From: Alistipes excrementigallinarum
Lineage (GTDB): Bacteria; Bacteroidota; Bacteroidia; Bacteroidales; Rikenellaceae
NCBI GenBank assembly: GCA_019112825.1
Contig: DXIP01000021.1
Location: 32,361-96,360 of the forward strand
Direction of reading: 5' to 3'
DNA length: 64,000 nucleotides
The notes below the pieces were generated by a model. That model was given only the letters and a program-made list of their open reading frames with translations. It had not been told where the DNA came from and searched no databases. This document shows positions 50,271 through 57,355 of the stretch, in pieces (position 1 is the stretch's first letter; each line of letters begins with the position of its first letter). The position numbers and the translations under genes were made by a program.

Positions 50271-52124
50271 ATGGCAAGAAATCTTAAAATCAGAGACCTC
50301 ACGTTGCGCGACGGGCAGCAGTCCTCGTTCGCCACGCGAATGAACCAGGCCCAAATCGACCGCTGTCTTCCCTACTACAAGGATGCGAACTTCTATGCGA
50401 TGGAGGTTTGGGGCGGCGCCGTACCCGACTCGGTGATGCGCTATCTGAACGAGAACCCCTGGACCCGTCTCGAAACCATCCACAAGGCCGTAGGCAACGT
50501 CTCGAAGCTGACGGCTCTCTCGCGCGGCCGCAACCTCTTCGGCTACTCGCCCTACACGGATGAAATCATCGACGGTTTCTGCCGCAACGCCATCGAGAGC
50601 GGACTGGGTATCATGCGTATCTTCGACGCGCTGAACGACGTGGACAACGTCAAGTCGACGGTCAAGTACGTGAAACAGTACGGCGGCATCGCCGACTGCG
50701 CCGTCTGCTACACGGTCGACCCGAAATATCCCGAGCTGGGTTTCTTCGCCAAGCTGATGGGCAAGAAGAACCCGAAGCCCGTCTTCACGGATGAATACTT
50801 CCTGGACAAGGCCAAGCAGATGGCCGCTCTGGGTGCCGACATGATTACCATCAAGGACATGTCGGGCCTCATCCCGCCGCGCCGCGTGGCCACGCTGGTG
50901 CGCCTCTTCAAGCAGCATCTGTCGATTCCCGTCGACTTCCACACCCACTGCACCCCGGGCTACGGTCTGGCATCGGTTCTGGCAGCCATCGTTGCCGGCG
51001 TCGACATCGTCGACACCAACTGCTGGTACTTCGCCGGCGGTACGGGCGCTCCGGCCATCGAGCTGGTCTACGTCTTCTGCAAGAAGCTGGGCATCGACCT
51101 GGGCGTGAACATGGAGGCCGTGGCCAAAATCAACACCCAGCTGCGTGAAATCCGCAAGGAGCTCAACATGTCGGTATTCGGTGTCGAGAAGCCCGAGCCC
51201 AAGGCGTTCAACCCGCTGACGGATACGATTCCCGCCGAAATCGACGCCCTGTTCGACCGCGCCATCAAGGCCGCCCAGGCCGACGACGAGGAGGGCACCA
51301 TCGACGCCTGCCGCAAGATTGAGGCCTACTACGGCTTCCCCGCACCCAACGAACTGGTCCAGAAGGCCGAGATTCCGGGTGGCATGTACTCCAACATGGT
51401 GGCCCAGCTCAAGCAGCTCAAGGCCGAGGAGATTCTGCCGCGCGCCATGGAGCTCATCCCGTCGGTGCGTCTGGCCGCAGGTCTGCCGCCTCTGGTAACC
51501 CCCACCTCGCAGATTGTCGGTGCACAGGCCGTGAACTGCGCCCTCGACGAGAAGGCCGGCCGTCCGATGTACACCAACAAGTCGTCGCAGTTCGTCGGTC
51601 TGGTCAAGGGCGAATACGGCAAGACGCCCGTCAAGATTGACCCCGAGTTCCGCTTCAAGATTTGCGGCGTACGCGAGGAGACTCCCTACGATACGTCGAA
51701 GTATCAGATGCAGCCCAACCCCGTACTGCCCGAGGCAGGCGGCGTGAAGCTGGCGGCCAACGAGAAGGAGGTGCTGCTGCTCGAGCTCTTCCCGCTGGTG
51801 GCCAAGAACTTCCTCTCCGAGCAGAAGAAGAAGGCCTACGCCGCTTCGAAACCCGCCGAGCCGAAGGTCGAGGAGAAGAAGGCCGAGGAGAAGAAGGCTG
51901 CCGCCATCACGGGTCACACGGTCAACGCTCCGCTGCCGGGCCGCGTCATCGACTTCAAGGTGAAGGTCGGCGACGAGGTGAAGGCCGGACAGGAGGTTGT
52001 CGTGCTCGAGGCGATGAAGATGGAGAACTCCATCACGTCGGATGTCAGCGGCAAGGTCAAGCAGGTGCTGGCCCAGGTCGGCGAGAATGTTCCGACCGAC
52101 GCTCCGCTGCTCGAAATCGAGTAA
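50271..52124 (+). CDS. Biotin-dependent carboxyltransferase (oxaloacetate decarboxylase alpha / pyruvate carboxylase subunit B)
   Basis: A 617-residue protein. The N-terminal HMGL-like carboxyltransferase domain has LRDGQQSSFATRM, metal-binding HTHCTPGYG and the carbamylated-Lys region MITIKDMSGLIPP. The conserved carboxylase domain follows, then a Lys/Glu/Ala linker (KPAEPKVEEKKAEEKKAAA) and a biotinyl domain with the biotinylation motif EAMKMEN. It moves CO2 between biotin and pyruvate/oxaloacetate. In Bacteroidetes it may work with membrane beta/gamma subunits or a separate biotin carboxylase, neither of which is here. Transcribed alone, with a strong promoter and terminator. Confidence 0.92.
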   Translation: MARNLKIRDLTLRDGQQSSFATRMNQAQIDRCLPYYKDANFYAMEVWGGAVPDSVMRYLNENPWTRLETIHKAVGNVSKLTALSRGRNLFGYSPYTDEIIDGFCRNAIESGLGIMRIFDALNDVDNVKSTVKYVKQYGGIADCAVCYTVDPKYPELGFFAKLMGKKNPKPVFTDEYFLDKAKQMAALGADMITIKDMSGLIPPRRVATLVRLFKQHLSIPVDFHTHCTPGYGLASVLAAIVAGVDIVDTNCWYFAGGTGAPAIELVYVFCKKLGIDLGVNMEAVAKINTQLREIRKELNMSVFGVEKPEPKAFNPLTDTIPAEIDALFDRAIKAAQADDEEGTIDACRKIEAYYGFPAPNELVQKAEIPGGMYSNMVAQLKQLKAEEILPRAMELIPSVRLAAGLPPLVTPTSQIVGAQAVNCALDEKAGRPMYTNKSSQFVGLVKGEYGKTPVKIDPEFRFKICGVREETPYDTSKYQMQPNPVLPEAGGVKLAANEKEVLLLELFPLVAKNFLSEQKKKAYAASKPAEPKVEEKKAEEKKAAAITGHTVNAPLPGRVIDFKVKVGDEVKAGQEVVVLEAMKMENSITSDVSGKVKQVLAQVGENVPTDAPLLEIE

Positions 52125-52175
52125 TCACGCATCACTCCCCACGGCGGAGGAGCCCGCTCCCCCACCGCTGAATGG

Positions 52176-52214
52176 AAAAACCCCTGCAGTTGATGTTCGA
52201 CTGCAGGGGTTTTC
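52176..52214 (+). terminator. Terminator of the carboxyltransferase gene
   Basis: AAAACCCCTGCAGT / ACTGCAGGGGTTTT, a 14-bp perfect stem with a 9-nt loop and T tail. Confidence 0.88.
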
Positions 52215-52309
52215 GTGTTCGGTGCTCCGAGAGGAGGCAGGCTTCGGCACCGCCGGGAAGACCGATGCGAGCGTCTACGAGCCGGACTGTCGGAAGGGCA
52301 AAGCCGGGC

Positions 52310-52445
52310 GGAACAGGAGCGCGCTCCGGGCCGGACGGAAGCGTGCCCCGGGCCGGGCGGCAGGAAGGACTGGGCAGGCGGAGCAGAAACGCACCCCGGA
52401 CAGGACGAGGCAGGACCGGCGGAGCAAAAGCGTGCCCCGGGCCGA
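52310..52445. repeat. Imperfect GC-rich repeats
   Basis: Recurring units such as ggaagcgtgccccgggccg, gcagaaacgcaccccggac and gcaaaagcgtgccccgggc, spaced by 20-50 nt. Confidence 0.5.
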
Positions 52446-52506
52446 CAGATTCGGACTGCGCCGCGCCCCTCCGGGCTGTTCCATGCGGCGGACCAACCTC
52501 AGGGCG

Positions 52507-52995
52507 TCAGCGCGGCAGAGTCTCCTCGTCGCAGACGCCGCACTCGCAGAAGTGGAACTCCTCGCGGGCCCGCTCCTTCGGGAAGAGGAAGTAGACGCAG
52601 GTGGCCTCGGTGCAGAGTTCGCCCCGCTGGTCGAAGATTCGGACGCCGATTTCGACCAGATTGCGCCGCTGCTGCCGCACGACGGCCCGCAGCGTGATGC
52701 GCTCGTCGGTGGTGTGGATGGGACGGTGGTAGCGCACCTCCATCTTCGTCGTCACGCCGCTGGTCTGGTACTTGCGGAAGACGACCCAGCTGCTGATTTC
52801 ATCGGCCAGCGTCGCCTGGATGCCGCCGTGCAGCGTATCGACCCACCCCTGAAATTCGGGGCGCGGATGCCATACGCTCACAATCTCGTCACCGTCCTCG
52901 TAAAACTCCATCCGCAGACCGCGTTCGCTGTGGGGGTCGCAGCCGAAGCAGCGATACCCCTCCATCCCGCTCCAGGGATTGGTAATCTTCTTCAT
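52507..52995 (-). CDS. PaaI-family hot-dog thioesterase
   Basis: A 162-residue hot-dog-fold protein: N-terminal CFGCDPHSERGLRMEFYED (typical of the family), the helix GWVDTLHGGIQATLADEISSWVVF with the HGG motif and catalytic Asp/Glu, then KMEVRYHRPIHTTDERITLRAVV. It would hydrolyse acyl-CoA thioesters; the acyl group is unknown. Unusually, the C-terminal tail FHFCECGVCDEETLPR adds a C-x-C-x2-C cluster that could bind metal. A TTG-N20-TAATTTTG promoter lies ~110 nt upstream on the minus strand. Confidence 0.85.
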   Translation of the reverse strand: MKKITNPWSGMEGYRCFGCDPHSERGLRMEFYEDGDEIVSVWHPRPEFQGWVDTLHGGIQATLADEISSWVVFRKYQTSGVTTKMEVRYHRPIHTTDERITLRAVVRQQRRNLVEIGVRIFDQRGELCTEATCVYFLFPKERAREEFHFCECGVCDEETLPR

Positions 52996-53105
52996 ATCGA
53001 ATCTCTTTTTTGCTGTCCGTTTTCACACTCGGGCAAACTTTTGCACCCGCAGCCTCCGGCCGCGAAGGTTGTCCCGAAGGTCGGGGGTGCACCCCGCCCA
53101 TCCGA

Positions 53106-53136
53106 CAAAATTACGCAAATAGCCGGAGAAAACCAA
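53106..53136 (-). promoter_or_regulatory. Promoter of the thioesterase gene
   Basis: Minus strand TTG (53136-53134), 20-nt spacer, TAATTTTG (53113-53106). Predicted leader about 105 nt. Confidence 0.6.
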
Positions 53137-53187
53137 CCCCGGGGCGGGCGGCCGTTCTGCCGTCCGGCGCCAAAACAGGTCGGAAGG

Positions 53188-53218
53188 TTGGATATGCGCC
53201 CGATTTTTCGTACCTTCA
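53188..53218 (+). promoter_or_regulatory. Probable mscL promoter (weak match)
   Basis: TTG (53188-53190), 20-nt spacer, TACCTTCA (53211-53218), two mismatches to TAnnTTTG. Leader about 40 nt. Confidence 0.4.
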
Positions 53219-53259
53219 TACGGCCGTAAAGCGGACACAACACAAAAACGCACAAGAGC

Positions 53260-53703
53260 ATGAAATTTTTACAGGAATTCAAGGAGTTCGCCCTCAAGGG
53301 CAACATGGTGGACATGGCCGTCGGCGTCATCATCGGCGGCGCATTCGGCAAAATCGTCTCGTCGCTGGTCAACGACATCATCATGCCGCCGATTGGCATG
53401 CTGCTCGGCAAGACCGACTTTTCGAACCTGCGCGTCAATCTGAGCGGCCTGCGCGACAGCGTGTCGGGCGCAGCCGCCGGAGCCGAACCCGTCTACTGGA
53501 ACTACGGCGCCTTCATCCAGCAGTGCATCGACTTCGCCATTCTGGCCTTCTGCGTCTTTCTGATGGTCAAGCTGATGAACCGTCTGATGCGACGCAAGGC
53601 TGCGGCTCCCGCCCCGGCGACGCCTCCCGCACCGACGAAGGAGGAGTTGCTGCTCACCGAAATCCGCGACCTGCTGCGCGAGCAGCAGAAGCAGGGCCGC
53701 TAA
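53260..53703 (+). CDS. mscL: Large-conductance mechanosensitive channel MscL
   Basis: A 147-residue MscL: FLQEFKEFALKGNMVDMAVGVIIGGAFGKIVSSLVNDIIMPPIGMLLG is the diagnostic N-terminal amphipathic helix and TM1 pore helix. TM2 is FIQQCIDFAILAFCVFLMVKLMNRL, followed by a Pro/Ala linker and the C-terminal helix TKEELLLTEIRDLLREQQKQ. Forms a homopentamer that opens at high membrane tension. Usual length. A terminator follows at 53779. Confidence 0.98.
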   Translation: MKFLQEFKEFALKGNMVDMAVGVIIGGAFGKIVSSLVNDIIMPPIGMLLGKTDFSNLRVNLSGLRDSVSGAAAGAEPVYWNYGAFIQQCIDFAILAFCVFLMVKLMNRLMRRKAAAPAPATPPAPTKEELLLTEIRDLLREQQKQGR

Positions 53704-53778
53704 CCGCCACCCCGGGAAGACGGAACCGCCGGGAAGAACGGCGTCGTACAAGGGCCGCGGCAGAGAGGCTGGACCGAC

Positions 53779-53833
53779 AAACGCACACACCGCACCACCC
53801 CGTTACGGGATGTCATGCCGTGTGTGCGTTTTA
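53779..53833. terminator. Terminator hairpin between mscL and the ion channel gene
   Basis: AAACGCACACAC pairs with GTGTGTGCGTTT around a 29-nt interior that contains a smaller CCCG-TTA-CGGG hairpin, with TTTTAT beyond. It can serve both convergent genes. Confidence 0.7.
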
Positions 53834-53925
53834 TCTTGCCGCACAGGCCCGGCCACAAAAAGGCAGCGCACTCGGGCCGCAGAGCCACTCTGCACCTGCT
53901 CCGCACCCCGCCCGCTCGCCGAGCG

Positions 53926-54609
53926 TCAGGAGTCGGACTCCCGCTTGCGGGGGGCGTACTCCTGCAGGATATAGCTCGTAAATATCGGGAACATCATCAT
54001 CCCGAGCGACGGCAGCAGCACGGTGACCACCTTGCCGACGGCCGTCACGGCAAATATCTCGGCCCCGACGGTCGTCACATTCATCCAGGCCCACCACAAC
54101 GCGTCGCCGAAGCCGTCCAGCTTTGGATTGACGCCGATTTCATAGTCGTAGAAGACCAGCGCCGAGAGGTAGGTGAAGACCAGCACGGTGAAGAGGTAGG
54201 AGACGAAGAGCTGGCGGATGCGCCCCGTCACGAGCCAGTGCGCCACGATGCCCAGCACGCCGAAGGCCCGGATGAGGGGCATCAGCCCGAGCAGCATCGC
54301 CCAGTAGCGCGGCAGCTGCGCGTGGCTCCAGACGGCGATGTTCAGATAGGGAATCGAGATGAGCAGAAAGAGCAGGTTGCGCAGCAGGAAGAGCCCCTTG
54401 CAGCCGGCCAGACGCCAGCGGATGAAGAAGTCGCAGAGGAAGAGCAGGCAGACAACCAGCTGCACGGCCAGATAACCGCGCGAGAAGGCCTGATGGTGCC
54501 CGGCGAGGATTTCCCACGAAATGGCCACCAGCAGGACCAGCCCGGCCAGCACCTTGAGCTCGGAGAGGCGCCGCATGAGTCTGTTTTCCGAAAGTTCAGA
54601 ACGTTCCAT
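53926..54609 (-). CDS. Ion transporter / potassium-channel-like protein with non-canonical filter
   Basis: A 227-residue membrane protein starting MERSELSENRLM; ATG 54609 is preferred, since the longer frame reaches toward the tRNA promoter region. Hydrophobic segments (VLAGLVLLVAISWEILAG, LAVQLVVCLLFLCDFFIRWRL, LLFLLISIPYLNIAVW, LFVSYLFTVLVFTYLSALVFYDYEIG) resemble a voltage-gated-channel S1-S6 unit. The pore reads WWAWMNVTTVGAEIFAVTAVGKVVTVLLPSLGMMMFPIFTSYIL: TTVG is present but the canonical GYGD/GFGD is replaced by GAEI, so K+ selectivity cannot be assumed. Confidence 0.82.
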   Translation of the reverse strand: MERSELSENRLMRRLSELKVLAGLVLLVAISWEILAGHHQAFSRGYLAVQLVVCLLFLCDFFIRWRLAGCKGLFLLRNLLFLLISIPYLNIAVWSHAQLPRYWAMLLGLMPLIRAFGVLGIVAHWLVTGRIRQLFVSYLFTVLVFTYLSALVFYDYEIGVNPKLDGFGDALWWAWMNVTTVGAEIFAVTAVGKVVTVLLPSLGMMMFPIFTSYILQEYAPRKRESDS

Positions 54610-54695
54610 CGATTGAAAAGTGTTTGGGGTGGAGCGTGCAAATCCGCTGCCAGAGGGGTCCGGACGGAGGTTCGGACTCTTTTTTTGCACTTTTT

Positions 54696-54726
54696 TTTGG
54701 TAGTTCGGAAAATTGTACTACCTTTG
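54696..54726 (+). promoter_or_regulatory. Promoter of tRNA-Met
   Basis: TTTG (54696-54699), 19-nt spacer, TACCTTTG (54719-54726). Exact consensus, about 60 nt before the mature tRNA. Confidence 0.8.
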
Positions 54727-54786
54727 CACTCGCTTTGAAACCCCAACCGACAGCGGTTCACCGCCCGAGGATTGAGACGAAGCCAT

Positions 54787-54863
54787 GGCGGGATAGCTCA
54801 GCTGGTTAGAGCGCATGATTCATAATCATGAGGTCGAGAGTTCAAGTCTCTCTCCCGCTACCA
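54787..54863 (+). tRNA. tRNA-Met (CAT)
   Basis: Acceptor GGCGGGA/TCCCGCT, discriminator A and encoded CCA; D-arm GCTC-AGCTGGTTA-GAGC; anticodon stem CATGA/TCATG with loop TTCATAA (CAT); T-arm GAGAG-TTCAAGT-CTCTC. It looks like elongator Met; a lysidine-modified Ile-2 identity cannot be fully excluded by eye. Confidence 0.93.
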
Positions 54864-54869
54864 GAAAAT

Positions 54870-54903
54870 CAAGGAGTTACGATGATTCGTAGCTCCTTTT
54901 TTC
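54870..54903 (+). terminator. Terminator of tRNA-Met
   Basis: AAGGAGTTACGA / TCGTAGCTCCTT, near-perfect stem with a 4-nt loop, followed by a T-rich tail. Confidence 0.85.
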
Positions 54904-55261
54904 TTTTCCCGGCAGACAATTTGCACACCGGACCGGCGATTTCCGCCACCTCCCCGCATCGGCGGAGCCACGGGCTACCCCACCCCGAAGCCGACCCTAC
55001 ACGCACGCATCCCCGCGCATCCACTCAGCCATACCCGCGCAAACATCCGGGAAACCCCGTCCTGATACTGTTCCCACACGGCATGCCCTTTTGCCCGCTC
55101 CGGCCTGATACGCTCCCGCTCCAGCCAGAGCCTCCCGACCAACACAATCCTCCCCACTCAACCCGCCCTACCTGCGCTGCCCCGTTTCGTCCTCCCGGAA
55201 TAAAGATACCGACCATTAGAACAGAAGAGCTTAATCAGGCGCCTCTTTTCCCCGCTACATG

Positions 55262-55345
55262 AGGACAAAATGGAGAAAATACGAACACATTGCACGAAAT
55301 CCCGGAAACAGGATTTCCCGACAAATGATGAATTTTGTCCATGGA
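55262..55345. repeat. Conserved ~80-nt intergenic element, copy 1
   Basis: Contains cgaacac..., and the hairpin GACAAA-TGATGAA-TTTTGTC, which reappears as GGCAAA-TGATGAA-TTTTGCC in copy 2, with a compensating base change in the stem. GGACAAAAT near its left end is also complementary to ATTTTGTCC near the right end. Confidence 0.5.
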
Positions 55346-55370
55346 ATCCGGATGGAACGGGACGGTTCGG

Positions 55371-55490
55371 GAACGACGCGAAACGGCGCGGAGAAAACGA
55401 CGCAAAACGGCGCGGAGAAAACGACGCAAAACGGCGCGAAGGAAACATCGCCCAAAGGTGCGGAGGAAACATCGCCCAAAGGTGCGGAGG
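55371..55490 (+). repeat. Tandem repeat, five 24-nt units
   Basis: Units at 55371, 55395, 55419, 55443 and 55467; the first three read like aaacgacgcaaaacggcgcg+gaga, and the last two are identical (aaacatcgcccaaaggtgcg+gagg). A degenerate sixth follows. 24 nt preserves reading frame (8 codons). Confidence 0.85.
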
Positions 55491-55580
55491 AAATGGTGCG
55501 AAGGAAGCGATGCAACGGTGCGGAACGGTGCGACTGCCCGATTACCGTCCCCTTCCGGCGGATTCTGGAACGAACACCCA

Positions 55581-56549
55581 ATGAAAAGGCCCATGACACC
55601 CACTCCTCTCTGCGGAACGGACTCCGGACGTCGCTCACCCGACGGCTCCGCCTCGCCGTGCACGCCGTCGGCTGCCGCGGGATGCCCCATCCGCCGGCGC
55701 AGCCGCCCGGCACCCAAAAGGTGGACCCGCAAAGGAGCCTCCGCATGTCTTGCCCTCACCCGCCTTCTCCTCGCAGGCCTTGCCCTCACGGCGGCATCGT
55801 GCCAGGTTAACTACCACCCCTACGACACCCGCGTCGAGGGAGAATGCGGCATCAACGCGAAGAACATCGCCCGCATCGAGGCCGCAACGGCCGGCCGGGA
55901 TGCCATTCGCTTCGCCGTCATCTCCGACACGCAGCGCTGGTACGACGAGACGGAAGACGCCGTGCAGGCGCTCAACAACCGCGACGACATCGACTTCGTG
56001 CTCCACGCGGGAGACATGTCGGATTTCGGGATGAAGGTCGAGTTCGAACGTCAGCGCGACATACTCAACCGCCTCCGGGTGCCGTACGTCGTTCTGCTCG
56101 GCAACCACGACTGTCTGGCCACGGGCGAAGAGATTTTCCAAAAGGTCTTCGGTGCCTTCAACTTCGCCTTCACGGCCGGTGACATACGATTCATCTGCCT
56201 CAATACCAACGCCCTGGAGTTCGACCTGCGGGAACCGGTTCCCAACTTCGAATTTCTCGAATCGGAGCTGGCGGATTTTCCGGCCGAAGCCACGCGGACC
56301 ATCGTCACCATGCATGCGCGCCCCTATACGGAGCAGTTCGACAACAACGTGGCCCGGGTCTTCCAGTTCGTCATCAGGGAGTTTCCCCGACTGCTCTGCT
56401 GCATCAACGGCCACGGACACAGCTACAACGTCACGGAGCTCTTCGACGACGGGGTGCTCTACTACGAATGCGACAACATACACAAACGGAGCTACCTGCT
56501 CTTTACGGTAAACAGCGAGGGATATGAGTGCACGCGCGTCGAGTTTTAG
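55581..56549 (+). CDS. Metallophosphoesterase, probable lipoprotein (start uncertain)
   Basis: Calcineurin-like phosphoesterase with FAVISDTQRW, VLHAGDMSDFG, VVLLGNHDCLATG, VTMHARPY and NGHGHSY supplying the usual dinuclear-metal ligands (Asp, Asp/His, Asn-His, His, Gly-His-x-His). The catalytic domain begins about 110 residues after the chosen ATG. The signal-like stretch CLALTRLLLAGLALTAASC ends in a lipobox-like Cys, but no start codon lies close before it: the nearest in-frame ATGs are 55593 and 55581, giving an odd ~50-residue Arg/Pro/Ser-rich leader. A frameshift or unusual start is possible. Its end overlaps the next gene by 26 nt. Substrate unknown. Confidence 0.72.
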   Translation: MKRPMTPTPLCGTDSGRRSPDGSASPCTPSAAAGCPIRRRSRPAPKRWTRKGASACLALTRLLLAGLALTAASCQVNYHPYDTRVEGECGINAKNIARIEAATAGRDAIRFAVISDTQRWYDETEDAVQALNNRDDIDFVLHAGDMSDFGMKVEFERQRDILNRLRVPYVVLLGNHDCLATGEEIFQKVFGAFNFAFTAGDIRFICLNTNALEFDLREPVPNFEFLESELADFPAEATRTIVTMHARPYTEQFDNNVARVFQFVIREFPRLLCCINGHGHSYNVTELFDDGVLYYECDNIHKRSYLLFTVNSEGYECTRVEF

Positions 56550-57228
56550 GAGGCTTCTTCTGCTGCTTGCCGGGATGCTGTGGGTCTCGGCCGTATCGGC
56601 GCAGACACAGATGCAGACGCAGACGCAGGCGGAGCCGTCGCCGGAGGGACGCACTCCGCTCCGGCTCGACTTCAGGGAGCATCGTGGCTACCGCCCCTGG
56701 AAGCGGCTGCTGCCGACCCACGTCAAAGTCCAGTATGCCGGCGGCATGGGGGTCGTCTCCGCAGGCTACGGCTGGGACTACGGCCGCAAATGCCGCTGGG
56801 AGACCGACCTGATGATTGGCCTGCTGCCGGGAGCCTATGCCGACAAGACGCACACCACCTTTACACTCCGTCAGAACTACATCCCGTGGAGCATCCGCTG
56901 CTGCGAACGGTTCGCCATCGAGCCCTTCACCTGCGGACTCTACATGACGCTCATCTCGGGCGAAAAGTTCTGGATTCACGAACCGGACCGCTATCCGGGC
57001 GACCAGTACTACAGCTTCACCTCGCGGCTGCGGCTGCATCTCTACGCCGGGCAGCGCGTCACCTGGTATCTGAAGGGGGACTCCCTGCTGCGCAACATCA
57101 CGCTCTACTACGAACTCTCGGCCAACGACCTGGATATCATCGCGAAATGCGGCAACCGGACGCTGCATCTCTCCGACATCGTATACTTTTCCTTCGGAAT
57201 CAAGTTCCAGCTGTTGGGCGACCTCTGA
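56524..57228 (+). CDS. Putative outer-membrane/periplasmic protein of unknown function
   Basis: A 234-residue protein with signal peptide MSARASSFRRLLLLLAGMLWVSAVSA, a short Gln/Thr repeat (QTQMQTQTQ) and a beta-rich body (VKVQYAGGMGVVSAGYGWDYGRKCRWETDLMIGLLPG ... YYSFTSRLRLHLYAGQRVTWYL ... DIVYFSFGIKFQL) that ends like a small outer-membrane barrel. No named family recognised. The start overlaps the phosphoesterase gene by 26 nt, so the two are coupled and probably act together in the envelope. Confidence 0.75.
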   Translation: MSARASSFRRLLLLLAGMLWVSAVSAQTQMQTQTQAEPSPEGRTPLRLDFREHRGYRPWKRLLPTHVKVQYAGGMGVVSAGYGWDYGRKCRWETDLMIGLLPGAYADKTHTTFTLRQNYIPWSIRCCERFAIEPFTCGLYMTLISGEKFWIHEPDRYPGDQYYSFTSRLRLHLYAGQRVTWYLKGDSLLRNITLYYELSANDLDIIAKCGNRTLHLSDIVYFSFGIKFQLLGDL

Positions 57229-57274
57229 CACCGAAGCCGGCTTCAGCAGAGGGAGCCGCCCCGCACAAACAGAC

Positions 57275-57315
57275 AAAAAAGGGGGTCGGACCTCCCCCTC
57301 ATTTGGTCCGACCCC
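57275..57315 (-). terminator. Terminator of the Ig-like lipoprotein operon
   Basis: GGGGTCGGACC / GGTCCGACCCC, 11-bp perfect stem; on the minus strand it is followed by TTTTTT, so it ends the leftward operon. It may also stop the gene arriving from the left. Confidence 0.82.
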
Positions 57316-57355
57316 TCTCAACGACAGAATCTGCTCTGCCGCTTCTCATTTGGAA

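Larger units (their letters stand above)
52125..52506. other. Intergenic region with terminator and GC-rich repeats
   Basis: Holds a terminator (52176-52214) and, from about 52310 to 52445, imperfect repeats of cgga(g/c)caraaacgyrccccgg. No gene supported. Confidence 0.55.
54904..55580. other. Intergenic region with pyrimidine-rich, conserved-element and repeat segments
   Basis: About 680 nt without a well-supported gene. 54930-55200 is pyrimidine-rich, with a minus-strand TATCTTTA (55201-55208) reading into it. 55262-55345 holds an element related to one at 62795-62875, and 55371-55490 is a 24-nt tandem repeat. A frame through the repeats would encode repeated NGAEKTTQ, judged not a proven gene. 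Confidence 0.5.

Noticed and set aside
55259..55810. 183-codon frame with NGAEKTTQ-type repeats
   Set aside because: It could look like a small repeat protein, but there is no promoter match or similarity, and it overlaps the phosphoesterase frame and a tandem repeat. Kept only as a repeat.
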